Shown piece by piece: positions 9,885-22,260 of a stretch of DNA of 64,000 nt (the stretch's first letter is position 1; each line of letters begins with the position of its first letter). Source of the stretch: Trema orientale (Eukaryota; Streptophyta; Magnoliopsida; Rosales; Cannabaceae); assembly GCA_002914845.1 (NCBI GenBank), contig JXTC01000291.1:308181-372180 (forward strand). The letters are read 5' to 3'. The translations under genes were made by a program, and so were the position numbers. The notes beneath the pieces are model-generated. The model was not told where the DNA came from and searched no databases. It saw nothing but the letters and a program-made list of their open reading frames with translations.

Positions 9885-12800
9885 CTACACCTGTTCAGTC
9901 GGCAATGGTTGGGAACTAAGAAGTCTTTCTGCCTCATCATTTGCTTCAGCTTGTAGCTTCCATCTCTGTAAATAAAAGTGAATGACTTTAGTAATCAAAA
10001 GCTAAAAGGGAAGTGTCTGAACGGTTGGGGAAATACAATGTTTCAAAATTATATAAGGAGTGTTAGTAGCACTCTCTGTATATTGCTTGACATGTAGACT
10101 CCAATATTCGTTATTATTAAAATATGAGATATTTTAGTAAAATTAACATGTTAAGCAGTGGGACGTAAGAGTAAAAGAGAGTAGAGAGTGATGCTAGCAC
10201 TTGTCAAATTATTTCATGCTTTGCTTGCTTGGTTGTATTCTAGAGATCTTCATGCTCCCAAACCAAGAGACTGGTATGTTGTTCGTTTCAATACTATATT
10301 CTAAATTTCTGATTACTGATTAGTTTTATTTATTAACATCGATAAGTCCATTTCCCATCATTCCTCCTAAGAAATAGTATGACCAGTCAGGAGCACATGC
10401 CTCTTCAAGATTTTCTAACTCCATAATCTGCTGTATTTGTTCAGCAATACTCTCCTGCAAGTAAAAATCATATAGTTCAGATATTATGAGGCATTTCAAG
10501 GTCGGAAGAAATGTATTAGAACCTCTTCATGCATACCGCACTGCTTGCTGCTTCGGCAGCAAGAACGTCTGAATCCATTTCTACCTCAATTTCAATCATT
10601 GAAGAGATCTGAACATGAAAAAGCATTACCACATTAGTTGTGATGGTATTTGGCAAAAGAAAATGAATCGATACCCTTTTCATTTTTCTTAACTTGGGCT
10701 ATTGAGTAAAGGGTGGATGGGCTAAGTTGTGGTTTCTAACAATGAAAACATACTCTTGCATAGCTGTCAATCAGTTCAATCCGTCCCCTTAGTGAATTTT
10801 CCAACCCTTCTCTAACTTTTTTGATTTTATTTCTTCGAGCACTATATTTAACCCAAAAAAAGTCTTAGATGTAGAACAGTGAACTTCAAGAAGTCAACTA
10901 AACATAAAATACTAGCTTGAAGTAATCATACAAATGACATGAAAAAGTAATAATGTTAAGAAGGTTTCACCGGTAAGTAGGCTCTCCCACAGCAAAAATT
11001 TTGTTCTCGAGTTGGCACATCCGAGCCAACATCCAAACCTACAGAGGCAATGCAAATCTCAGAATACCTCCCTGTTTTAACTCTGCCATAATTGTTCGAG
11101 AGGATCAGAGCCACAGCTTGGTTCCCGGGCTTACCTCTTTTTCAGCAGCTTCTTTTAGGCCTCTAATGCGAGACTGGAGAATGTCATATTGAGATAAAAG
11201 TTGCTGCTTGATAGCTACTGTATCCACTGATCTTTGAGGAAGCTGACACAGTACGAAAAAATCAAGCAAGAATACCATTACAGATGAAAATATGAAAATA
11301 TATTGTGGAAACAAAACTCACAATCTGTTCAATGGTGTCCTAATCTGATTTTTAAAATGACATAGTTGTCAAAGTTGCCTACTCCATTTCCGAAATTTGT
11401 GTTAGTAACTTTGCTAAAAACAAATGTGATTCAGGATTGTGCCCAAGTAGGAATGATTAGATGTGATCTTGTGGAAATCTGCAACTAAAGATTACCAAAA
11501 AGAAAGAAAACCTTAAAGCATACCTTACTCAACTGGGGAAAAACCAATGTGTTCAGAGTAGCTCCAACCGCAAGAGATGCTACCGCTGCAACAGAAATGA
11601 ATTGGGGAAGGCTGGGGTCTATAACTCCAGAGGCAGCATCTCCGCTTGCTAGCACCGCAACAAGTGGAAAAAGAATGGAGGGGTTAGTTAAAGATGAGCC
11701 TTTATCTTTAACTGGGGCCCGTAATAGTTGTGATTCCCTGTCATCTTCATGGTTTGTCAAACAAATAGGCTCTCCAGGATAGAAATTTGGGGCCTTTGGA
11801 CTAAATTTGAAAGGACCTATTTGTCTATAAACATTTGATGGAGCTGCTAAAGCTATGGTTACTCTCTCTCCTTCTTGAGCTGGGAGATCAACTGTTTCAG
11901 TAGCAAATCGGTGTGTACGTGCCATACCAGAAGGGGTCTGAACCTGGAAATAAGGAAAGAATCAAAAAAAAAAAAAAAATGGAGTGGCTGAGTAGTGAGT
12001 AGGTTTATAAAGTACAGGAAGAAAAAAGTAACAGTTCGACAGAATGATGATAAATTCCATTGCCCAAACTAAAAATGTTAAAATTCCTTATTCTATGAAA
12101 TTTGTAGAACTTAACGTTTTGAAACAATTAGAAGTTTATATAGCTTTTATTAATTAATCCACTCAACGAATATATGGTAATATGATGTTCTGCTCACACA
12201 TGATCCTTTTTAGATCAAAATACGACCTTTTTAGTTTCATTAAATGGAAGAAATGTGCAATATATGTTCATTAGGAAAGTATACCACAATCGAGTGAACA
12301 GCAGCAGGAATGCCTCGCTTCTTAATTTGCAGGAATCTGAGCCCCCTTTGCCATGCTGGAACATCCATGCTGCGTTCGGCAGGAGGAGATCCTTAGAAAA
12401 GGCCAATATCCCAAGATCAACACCAGACACTAGTACATTGTGCGATCAACAAATAAATGCACGTGATATCTTTCAATATCTATTTCCAAGAACGGCATGT
12501 ATATATTAGTATACAGGTCACTGGAAAGACTACTTTAATGGTAATAGTTAAAAAATAGGCCAACCAAGGTAAGATATCTCAATAAAATCAGTGCTGCAAA
12601 TATTCTTTCCTCTATATATTACATATACGGCCATGATATATATGTAAAGGCAACAACCCCAGTGACCTAATACTAACAAACTAAATAGATTCCGTAAAGA
12701 GAAGATGTAAGCTGTCCACCTGATTTCTTCTGACTCAATGCTAACTATGTTTCCAGAGACCAATTCATACTGATAGCGGCACGTTGAACAGGACACTATC

Positions 12801-14694
12801 TGCACCAGAAGGACAACGCCTGATTAGAAAAGCATCATATAATTATGTCTACAAAACAAAATAATGTATTGACTGAATTTGCCTTCATTTATCAGGTGTC
12901 CCTGATACTAGATATCTGAAAACCAGAAGCAAGCATTCATTGCCATAAAGCTAAACAATTAAACACGGGCCTTCTAAAAGATTCCAGGAAAGCTTGGCTA
13001 CTTAATCCAGGAGTTTATATTTGAATCTCTTTAGAGGCTCACTTAATATTCCAAGTACTTTCAGAGGATGGTAGAAAGAAGAAAGGAACCAATATGCCGA
13101 AATCTCAGACTTATACTAGTTTGCTCATAAGTTCTATTGATCTTCTAGGCCAGTGACAGAAGGTGCAAGTTCGCATTTGTATCCTTAATAAATCAGCAGC
13201 ACGAAACAAGCACTCAGATTATCTTTCAGCCAAAAGATTAACAGCTGGATAACACGTCCAAGCACAGAAAGTAGGCATGTCATACCTGAATACCCTGTTG
13301 AGGTTGTGCAACCGCTACAGCTATCATACAACCTGGACATCTCACAACCTTCCCAAAAGGGACCTGCAAAACATCCATGAAATTACAACTATACCAATGA
13401 TTTCGGAGTCCATTTCCACACTACCTGTTTAGGGAGTGGAGTAATCAGATTATAAAGCTCAATTTAGTAAGACCGAAACAAAAAAAGAAAAGGCAACTGA
13501 ATTTGTGTTGCTATGATTTACAAAGTCGAGCAGAAGAAAATGGGAAAAAATAAGAGAAAAGAAAAAGAAATACCTCCTCAGCAGGAGATACTCCAACTTG
13601 GCAAATGTTGTTAATCATTCTAAGAGCATCAGAAACCCTTAGCGATGCTGCAAGACCCTGAACTAGTGACGTGTAAACACGAACATCTGGTCTGGACCAC
13701 TTCCATTTCTCAACAAAAGAGCCGGTTTCTGTAATCCCTGCTTTGTGATCAAGAATGTAAATGTCTCTAACTCAATAAGACAAGATATAGAAATAAGAAT
13801 ATGAAATCAGTCACTAAAAATTCTAGCACATGTCAAAAACCCCACTAATTTGCTGCTAGTTCAAGTGCTCATGTAGGTTATACAGACAATGCCAGATGTT
13901 TTTCTTCCGAATATCAAAATGAAACACTCCATATTCATGCTTTTAAGCCATTGAAAAAACACTCACTCCCTTAAATTTTTTTCAAATAGGAATCTTCTGA
14001 GTAGGACTACCATTAACAGTACACTCTAGTTTTCCACACAGCTCTCTTGAAGCATAAAGGCTACCAACAAAAGCTTAAACACAATTAAGTTAAAAACCCA
14101 ATATGGTGTGACAATAAAAGAGCATAGTTACGGTGATTTAGACTCGAATAAACTTTAGTTTAAGCTATTTCAACAGTTAGGTCAATATTTGAAATTCAAA
14201 TTACAGACAATCACTTCTAATATCATGTAAATAAATAAATAAATACCCTGATCGAAACTGGAACGCATTGCGTTGAAAACAGACAAAGCCAAGTCAGGGT
14301 TGTTGCGGTCAAGAGCAGCCGAAATGATGAGCAAGCAATCAGAAACGCTGACAAAACCGCCACTTCTTTCAGACCTTTCCCCAATCATCTGGAGTACCTC
14401 ATAAGCATCTTTAGCACCCGAAACTTGATTCAACAACTCAACGTCGAAAACCTCCGAAACCGGGTTGTTCTCAGCCACCCCATTAGAAGAACTAGTACTA
14501 GTACTAGTACTACTACTAGTTTCACTCTCACCCAGAGAAGCTTTGGTGGTCAGAGTCCTGGAAAGATATTTGAGACTAGTCAAGCTTTTGAAGAGCAGGG
14601 TGTGGTTATTATGGGCGTAGTAGTAGCAGTGGTTGTAGGGGAGAGAGAGGCGCGAGAGCCATGGGGATGAGGAGCCCAAGCTAGTTAAGGCCAT
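9885..14694 (-). CDS. plastid-targeted TPR/PPR-like protein with zinc ribbon and coiled coil
   Basis: Twelve exons on the minus strand: 14694-14247, 13737-13574, 13363-13286, 12799-12720, 12369-12285, 11943-11524, 11242-11135, 11038-10971, 10841-10754, 10608-10537, 10454-10401, 9965-9885; 581 aa, all phases consistent. Residues 1-55 are Ser/Leu-rich and basic with few acids, like a chloroplast transit peptide. Residues about 95-205 form helical TPR/PPR-like repeats. A zinc ribbon follows (C213-x2-C216 and C234-x2-C237), then hydrophobic stretches at about 375-420 that could cross a membrane, then a long charged coiled coil (430-565). It corresponds in memory to Arabidopsis At1g78915, annotated only as TPR-like; I know no biochemical role. 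Translation might instead begin at an in-frame ATG at 14862, but the transit-like sequence starts at 14694. Intron 11 (10400-9966) has a GC donor, GAG|GCATGT, and contains a MITE. Confidence 0.88.
10056..10203. mobile_element. small MITE in the GC-AG intron
   Basis: The ends are inverted: left GTGTTAGTAGCACTCTCTGT, right (reverse complement) GTGCTAGCATCACTCTCTAC. Inner inverted words GCTTGACATGT and ACATGTTAAGC extend the fold-back. About 148 bp. It is related to the element in intron 1 of the pseudouridine synthase. Confidence 0.6.
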
Positions 14695-15000
14695 GAAACG
14701 AACCAACTGAGGTTGATGATGAAGAAAATGGCGGTAAGAGAGTTTTGATGAGTTGGGTTTGGTTTGTTTTGATTGGTTTGGAATGGTGATAAAAGATGAG
14801 GAACGAGAGGTGGTCACTGGTTCGGGATTTGGCCTACGGAGGGTCCAAAGCCCATGTTTCACTTACATGCACGTTGGTGTACCACAAGTGAATTGAGGGT
14901 CGGGAGTTTTCAGCCGTTGATGGTCTGAAAAATACTGGATCCTACTTTAGAAGACGATGAAGACGGCAAAGAAGATAAAAAGGACAAACAGACAAAAAGA

Positions 15001-15012
15001 AAAAAAAAAAAA
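15001..15012 (-). terminator. Pol III poly-T terminator of tRNA-Ala
   Basis: Twelve A residues on the plus strand give a T12 run directly after the 3' end of the minus-strand tRNA gene, a strong RNA polymerase III terminator. Confidence 0.85.
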
Positions 15013-15085
15013 TGGAGGTGCGGGGAATCGAACCCCGTGCCTCTCGCATGCGAAGCGAGCGCTCTACCATATGAGCTACACCCCC
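15013..15085 (-). tRNA. tRNA-Ala, anticodon CGC
   Basis: Reverse complemented, the 73 bases form a cloverleaf: acceptor stem GGGGGTG / CACCTCC (one G-U pair) with discriminator A; D arm containing the A box TAGCTCATATGG; anticodon stem CTCGC/GCGAG around loop TTCGCAT, giving anticodon CGC for GCG alanine codons; T arm with GGTTCGATTCC. No intron and no encoded CCA, as expected for a nuclear gene. CAA and TATA-like words lie upstream, as is common for plant tRNA genes. Confidence 0.96.
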
Positions 15086-16274
15086 GTGACTCTGATGATG
15101 ATTTGATTTATATTATAACATAATAATTGATCTAGCAATAAAAACACGCTCTAAACTACGCTTGCAGTTACTACTGATTAATATTATCGCTTGTCGTTTG
15201 AGACAAAAATAGAAATGTCGTCTGAGACAAAAATAGAAATGTCGTCTTTTCTGTAAATATTACTACGGCTTTCTTTTTTTTTTTGACAGGGGATATTTAG
15301 TGTCTTTTTACGTACAAAACTACGTATCGTTTTCAATAAGCATTCCATTCCCTCTGTGTGAAGACATTTGTTTCATTATATTAAGATTTAGACGATACTA
15401 AGTGTACCAAGATTGTTACTAAATTTTTAATACCAACACATGTGGCATATGAATTAGCATTATTCAATTAGTGTATTAGAACCTATCACAAATAAATTAA
15501 TCATATTCACCAATTGAATGATGCCAATTCATATACTACATGTGTTGGTATTAAAATTTTGATACAAATTTTAGTACACTTATCATTATTCTTAAACTAA
15601 ATGTTTTTCCTTTTGATACTTTTAATTGAACATTAATCAAAAGTATTCAAACACTGCTTGTAAAATTATTTGTGTCCTGTCGTCCGTTTCTGTTACTTCA
15701 AAAGACTCTTGCGATTATAAAACGACAGCAGTATGTGTTTTTAAACAATGACGCAAATCTTTAAAACAACTAGTAATCGTTGTCCTCATTCATTAGTAGT
15801 GCAAACAAAATATTTCGGTGTCTTAACTATTTATACTGCAATTTATAGCTGACAAACCATTGAGGATATACTGTCGGTGTAACACAATTCGGATCCTTTT
15901 CATGTTACATATATGAAAAAGCTTCAAGTATAGGACAACTTCCTACAACTGTGCATTTCTCGTCTTATAACTACATTCAAACTGCAATGTAAAAACAAAC
16001 ACCAAGAAGAAACAGAAAATATGAAAAAAGAACTTGAAAAGCACAAATGCATTAGACTGGAAAGTGCTATATACAAGGCATGAACGGAAGAAGATAGAAA
16101 AATAACAAGAAGTTGCCACATCCAAACTGATAGAAAATAGAAACCAGTAAAAGGCCCGCACAGTATTTAGCTGAAATTGCAAGTCGGTATTATCCAGTGA
16201 AGACCAACATGAACTTTCATATTTCTCTTGGCGATAAGAAATCATAAATGTTGAAGCTGATGTTGGTTCACATA
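15086..16274. other. intergenic, one MITE plus 3' UTR of the export-factor gene
   Basis: A MITE occupies about 15.4-15.6 kb, and the 3' UTR of the minus-strand UIEF-like gene probably covers the last few hundred bases. A short direct repeat of GAGACAAAAATAGAAATGTCGTC occurs near 15,200-15,245. No other gene is seen. Confidence 0.6.
15395..15600. mobile_element. fold-back MITE, same family as the 1.1-kb copy
   Basis: The two arms, about 75 bp each, are inverted copies: the left arm contains TTAATACCAACACATGTGG and ATTATTCAATT, the right arm (reverse complement) TTAATACCAACACATGTAG and CATTCAATT. A short spacer separates them. The outer ends are less clear than in the 1.1-kb copy, and I could not define a clean target duplication. 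Confidence 0.7.
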
Positions 16275-19200
16275 TTAGTTGCCGAAACGACCTCTTCCCC
16301 ATGGAGGCCTTTGCTGACGGCCCCTGTTGCGTTGTACGCCATTGTTCTTCCGTGAAAGAATCCTCATCCTCTCCTCTTTCATGTTTGCGAACAATGAATC
16401 CAGTGTTTGAGGCCTCTGATTAGGCATCGCAGCAGCGATCCCTTGCTGCAGCGGCAGCTGCTGCTGCTGCTGCTGTTGTGGAGGCTGTAACCAAACATTA
16501 AAATCATTGAGAAAGATTACACCAACATGTTATCTGCCGGTAAGATTCTATAGATGCAGCTTGTGTAAATCAAACCAGCAAGATGACATCAAATTTTCAA
16601 CCCCAAGATCATGAAAAAGGTCTGAACCAAACTAGGATGGGCAAAGTAGAACATTGAAGCCTACATGTAACTTCCTACAACTAGGCTTGAAATATTTTAC
16701 ACACACACATATATCCGAGTACTGCTCCAACCAACAAGTCATCTAAAAAAATTGCAGAAACCAAAAGAAGGTAGCATCAAAGCATCCAAGAACAAATGCC
16801 AAACAATTCCAACGGACTATAGAAGACTAATACACGTTTCCTCTAAATGATGACAGCATATTCTGTGCTCTCCCTCGAGGAATTATTTAGAGGACAACAG
16901 TTAGTTAATAATATCGCAGGAAAGTTGCATATAGAGCACAAAGCAGTACCTTAGAGGCAAACCTTCCATTGGCAGGCCTTCTTTGAACAGGTGGAGCAGC
17001 AACCCTGCAACCAGCAAAGCAAAAAAGACAGTTGAAAAAATGATACCCAATATGCTTGAGAATGAAAACCTACAAGAGAACGAATCACTATTCAAGATAC
17101 TGGCAGCAACAAGAGTAATTGTTAGAAGACCATCAGGAGTACAGACGGCTGAGAGTGGAGCTTCTTACCGCTATAAATCTATCAGTATCCAACTAACAGA
17201 AATTCATACAAACCAGTGCAAGACAAAACAGTTAGTGAAAAATGAAGATCCTTCTGCTGTAGGAAATCTTCATACCCAGCAAAAGCTTTCCAACCAAAAA
17301 CCAACTCTCGAGCACAAACTTAGCAAATTACAGACCCCAGTAGAAGCAGAGCTGGATATCACCACCCACATACTCTCTCTCCATAGTGAGACACTAAGGA
17401 GATCTTCTCCAACACCAAACATAAGCACACGCAAAGAAGCCACAGAAGCTTCTGACAGGGGTTATAGGTAAAAGTTCCCCAATCTCATAAACTAGGTTGT
17501 ATCATTAAACGTGCTCTTTACAACTGCCACCAACTAAACGAAACCCCAGAAAATTATCATGAGTGAACCTACCAACTACCAGCCCAAATAATCCATATGA
17601 GTTCTATCTCTAAATGCAGCAGAGAAGAGAAATCCAATCATCCATGTAGCAGGCAACTAAGATTCAAGAAATTCAGATGAAGTGTCTTTCTAAGTTTTCC
17701 AAGGACTCGAGAATGGTCCTAAGTTGCAAACTAACAACATGCATCCTGCAGCATCTTCTTCTCACACATCATCAGAAAGTATTTGAGAGGCCAATTGATG
17801 ATACAAGAATTAGAATGCAAAACAGGGACAAAATTGCAGGACTCACTCCCAAGAACAAGTGCTCTAACAGCTCACATGGTAGATAATAGCGGTGAATCTA
17901 GCATGGAGGGCCAGTAGAAAAGTAATAACTTAACACCATGACTATAACACCTCAGAATGAATAAAATTCGAGCAATAACTATTGTACTGTCATGCCCATC
18001 ACAGTAACTAAAGTAGCAGTAGCACCAACTAACACAGCATTGTGTAAAGAATTTACTTTATTATAAGTAAAAAGGTGCACAATGTTCCCTAATCCAGGGC
18101 ACGTGCTGGCTTCTTTGCATTAAATTGTCCTTTTTTTCGAATATTCAAATTGAACTCATGTTTTTCGTAAACCAAGAGTGGCTCCTTCAAGTCAAACTAC
18201 TGTCCAACACTTGTAATCCATTGCTTTGACAGCTAACCAAAAGGTCCAAAACAACACAACTCCAATTCTCAGCATGAATATCCGCAATCAAAAGATACAT
18301 GCACTGCTCAACATATGAAATTTTGCAAACATGAGGCTTATGATGCAGAAATTCAATTCTGGATGCCAATTACGTAAACAGTCAACACTTTGGAAACACT
18401 CCCAAATTGGCTGCTTTCAACCTAACAACTAAAATGCAGGGGCTCCACAATTATTCGTGTTGAAAATGCTTCAAATCTGAAGCACATGGCAGATGTCAAC
18501 AGTAATGTAGAAGGACCATATTTACCTGCAAAAGTTTAGAAAAATACGGCCACCATCAAGTGCCAATAAAAACAACTACCACCATAATTGTATTAAAATG
18601 TTAAGACACATATTCTAACACTGTGTTCAAGAGTTATCATACAACACAGGGAAATTCACTAATAAATAGGCAGTAAGTACCTTGATTTCCAATTGGCCAC
18701 CTGGTTATATGAAAAAGCCCTATTGCGAAGCGGAACACTTGCAGCCTTTCGTGCAACCTCAGTTGCCAATGCAAAGTGGTTTCCCTGGTAATTTGACCTT
18801 CTCTGAGCTAGAACACCCTGATTCCCATATGTAAATTGCACATTGGACACAATATCAGAGACGGTTTGTTAACAAGAAAATTGTATAACAGTTCACTTTA
18901 TCAGCTATCCTTTCTTACCTGCCTAACTGAAGATTTAGAATCCATGTACCGCCGCACCTTTGATGATTTATCACGACCAGCATTTTTCACAAAGTTCTGG
19001 CTTTTATTCTGCGGGGAAAGAATAAAAATAAGATAATATGATAACAATAGAGTATCACAACTATTAACGACATGACGGCAATGGCGGGGAACAGAAAAAG
19101 AACAACCCTTACCGACACCCTCTGCTGCTTCTTAGGTTTGGTATTGTTACTTTTTGCCATTTTGATGATATCATCTACATCAGTAATATCAGGGGGAAAA

Positions 19201-19344
19201 AATTATTAAAAATCAACGAAGTACAGAATAAACGACAACAATGAGCGTAAGAGTAGCTTCGATTAGAAACACACCTAGAGTCATATCCATTTTCTTCTCT
19301 GTAAGAGCAATTGCCTCAGTCGTAAGGGGTTTAGTAGTAGCCAT
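16275..19344 (-). CDS. UAP56-interacting export factor (UIEF-like), mRNA export adaptor
   Basis: Six coding exons on the minus strand: 19344-19275, 19174-19113, 19008-18919, 18817-18681, 17004-16950, 16484-16275; 207 aa. A 5' UTR intron (19828-19345) ends with AG directly before the ATG, so the leader is all in exon 1. Residues 15-31 (TEKKMDMTLDDIIKMAK) match the UAP56-binding motif, L-D-D-I-I-K, found in ALY/UIF adaptors; a second LDSLFANMKEERMR motif lies near the C terminus. The rest is basic and Arg/Gly/Gln-rich, suited to RNA binding, with a 7-Gln run (CAG repeat) at the start of the last exon. By family knowledge (Arabidopsis UIEF1/UIEF2) it would link the helicase UAP56 to mRNA in the nucleus for export. 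Intron 5 (18680-17005) is long and contains no gene. Confidence 0.88.
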
Positions 19345-19895
19345 CTGAAGAAGACACGAAAAAGGAGTCAACATAAAAACACAGAAGCATTCAACAATGG
19401 CAAACACTGCTTGGCCGCTAAGAAACCGCTCTAATTGGCTTCAAACGTGCCTAAACACAACAAAACCCCGCAAGTAATCTTCTCTTAAAATTGAGCGAAA
19501 AACATTCCCAAATCGAACAGAAATCTAGGGTCCCAACTAGAAATCAAATCAAAAGCTGCTTCACCGCCAGTAAGGCTCTTTAATTGGTCTGAGCATCCCT
19601 AATAGCTCCAAAACCCCTAAAACAAACCTAATACTAACACCACGAACAAAAATCCCTCTCGATTATTGAGTCTCCCGCAAGTAATCTTTTCTCTCGAGTT
19701 TTCTCACCAACGAAAACGAAATTCAGCCAGAAATTTTCCAATTTTCAATCAGAAATCTAGGGTTTCCAACTACAAATCAAATAGGAAAAAAGAAGGAACA
19801 ATTCTGAGACTGTAGAAGAAAGCTTTACCGATTTTGCGAGGAGCGAAGCTTTGCGAAAACGCTTGATTCGAGTGGTGGCGTTTGAGAACGATAAC

Positions 19896-19911
19896 TAGGG
19901 TTAGGGTTAGT
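19896..19911 (-). promoter_or_regulatory. telo-box (AACCCTAACCCTAG)
   Basis: On the minus strand this reads CTAACCCTAACCCTAG, within or just upstream of the first, noncoding exon of the UIEF-like gene. Telo-boxes (AAACCCTAA) near the start site are common in plant genes for translation and RNA handling and bind TRB/Pur-alpha-type factors. With only two units it is not a telomere relic. Confidence 0.6.
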
Positions 19912-20287
19912 AATCTCAGAGAGAGAAATCAATTTGGACGAAAACTAGAAAACTATGAGCAGAGGCAGAGAAGACTCGTCGAAACCACCGGGAACGAAGA
20001 CGAAGACGAAGACGAAGACGTGGGGCGGTTATTTATAGTAGCGGAGGCAGCGTGTGAACGGCGGACTTCAAAGGCTGAATTAAGAGAGAAGGAAACCCCA
20101 CCCCGACTTTTGTTTATTTAAGGGGCTCTTACGTCCGCCTGGCTGGATGTACCGTAAACATCGCGTACTCCCACGTGTTTATTTTTATTTTTATTTTTTT
20201 TGTTTTTTTTTGGGTACAAGCGTACTCTCACGTGTGAAGGACACGTAAGATTTTTTTCTTTTTTGAGAGAAATAGATATGATTATTG

Positions 20288-20757
20288 TAGGGATGATAAG
20301 TGGTTAGGTTTGGGACGAGTATGGTTATCCCCCCATATTCGCGGAAAAAATCAAACATATGCCGGCTTCATTTATCGGTTTAACTTGGTTGGCTGGGTTT
20401 GGATATTACCCGCACAGATAGGTAAGTGGTACCGATACTTAGTAAAAAAATTTAAAAATATTATTTAAATAATTTAAAAAATAAAAAGAAATATAAGTTT
20501 GAATAGAAAAAAAAAAACTAATGAAAATCTCATATACTAAAATTAGTAATACTTCAACAATACAACATAATTTTTATATATGAATTTATGCGTATTTTAT
20601 ATAAATTATACATATACCTAATACATATTTTTATTTTATATATATATATATAATTAATCGAGTCGGGTACGGGTCGGATACCCTTATATCCATACCCGCT
20701 CTATTAGGATCGAGTACCCACAGATAAATGGGTTGGCGAGTATAGTTGTCATCCCTA
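20288..20757. mobile_element. hAT-type non-autonomous element
   Basis: About 470 bp with ends TAGGGATGATAA and, reverse complemented, TAGGGATGACAA, the terminal signature of many plant hAT MITEs. Flanking 8-mers GATTATTG and GATTAGTA agree in the first five bases, a worn 8-bp target duplication. Subterminal words such as CGAGTATGGTTATCCC and GGGTACGGGTCGGATACCC recur in inverted form. A relative lies at 37.2-37.8 kb. Confidence 0.7.
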
Positions 20758-21599
20758 GATTAGTAATGGAATTAGGAGGAGGAATATCCTATAATTGTAC
20801 GGGTATTACAAATTTCTTTATTATCATACAATTGAACAACTAAATGTCATTCAACCTATACTTGCTTTTCTCTTTTAAAAAATACAAGTGTAAAAGTGGT
20901 TTTAAACTTGTTTAAATCGAAAAAGAGTTCAAGTGCACTTAGATTGTTCTAAGTGATCCTCTTTGATATGTATGTGTGGGAATTGGATTGTTAATTATTA
21001 TTGCAAATTTAAAACCATGATTTTAATCATGTGGGAATGTCCTAAAAGTAGGGAAGGTACTATCCAAATATTTTTAAAATGAAATAGCACCATTTAGGAG
21101 TGAATAGACTAGTTTTACAAAATTATGTGCCATTTTGGATCATTTTTATGCTAATGAACTAGCATCTATATTTTTAATACTTTTGAACAGTTTTTCAATG
21201 CTAGTTATTGACTGCCAACTACTTTAAGCGATTTATATGCTTCTGAGTCATTTTAAGATCAAGTTTCCTAATTTGGTGAAAGTTCTGATTTCGGTCTTGT
21301 TCCAGTATCTCGATGCATTCTTTTGGCAAAATGTGTATTTTGAATAACAATAATTTATGACAGGTGATTAGCACACCCATCTCTAGAGGATATTGACCCT
21401 ATCCACTTTCAATTTCTATTCAAGACACGAGGTAAATAAAGACTTACAACTGCATCACAAGAATTACATGGAAGATGACATTATATGAAACTTCCTTATT
21501 CTTAAATGTTATGAAATGGCATGTGCATGGCAAGTCTTACATGTAAATTAAGAATTTCATTACAGAATATTTAAAAGTGAGTACCATTATACCAATTTT

Positions 21600-22260
21600 T
21601 ATAAGATAAGTTTTGATTGCAATTGCTAGTCTGTCGGAACTGGGTAGGTAAGTCTGTTGATGCAGACTCTCCCGTTGAAGCGGGACTTGCGGATTTTATC
21701 ATGTGTCTCATTGAAGTGGGACAATATTAGCACGGTGTGGGATGTCCCTTTGATGAGGGAAGGAGTTTTCAAAAACCTCACATGACGGTCGCACCTTATT
21801 TTTTACTCTTGGCCAGGGTTTCCGCCTAATGTTATCACGACCTATCGACTTACGGGACTAGCAGTATGCTAAAGGGCCCAACTATAAATGTTTTTAAAGA
21901 AAATGCGTGGATTCAAATGTTTAAGAAAGAAAAGTGTACAATAGGAACTTGATGAGATTTTACAGCATACATAAGCATGCATAGTTTTTACTTACTGAGC
22001 TTTAGCTCATTTTAGTCTTGTGATACAGATGAAGAGGTACATTTTGGTGTTGACTAGGTGGTTGCCTGGCTTGCCTTTTTGTCGCCGTGATCATACGAAC
22101 GTGGACGAGCTTGACTTGTGGGCGACGTTTTTGTATTACGATATTTTGGATGTGATGTAAATACTATTACTGATGGCAAAATAGACTGATGAAAACCTCT
22201 TTTGATTGTACATTTTGTAAAGACACTTTTAACAAGAAATGCCACGCAGTTACTTTTGTT
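21600..22260 (+). mobile_element. LTR-like remnant, probably Ty3/Gypsy type
   Basis: The segment has the style of a plant Gypsy LTR 3' portion: CTTACTGAGCTTTAGCTCA, then a GATACAGATGAAGAGGTAC stretch, then a TTTTGTATTACGATATTTTGG-like region. No internal coding sequence and no second LTR were recognised, so it is a fossil fragment or solo LTR. Boundaries are approximate and the age is unknown. Confidence 0.35.

Noticed and set aside
12215-12430. 71-codon minus-strand frame across exon 5 of the TPR/PPR-like gene
   Set aside because: The conserved reading is in another frame (MDVPAWQRGLRFLQIKK), which also fits the phase of exons 4 and 6.
16983-17471. 162-codon plus-strand frame
   Set aside because: It lies in the intron and on the opposite strand of the UIEF-like gene, with no family resemblance.
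19896-19911. possible interstitial telomere repeat
   Set aside because: Only two units are present and they sit at a gene start, so a telo-box is the better explanation.
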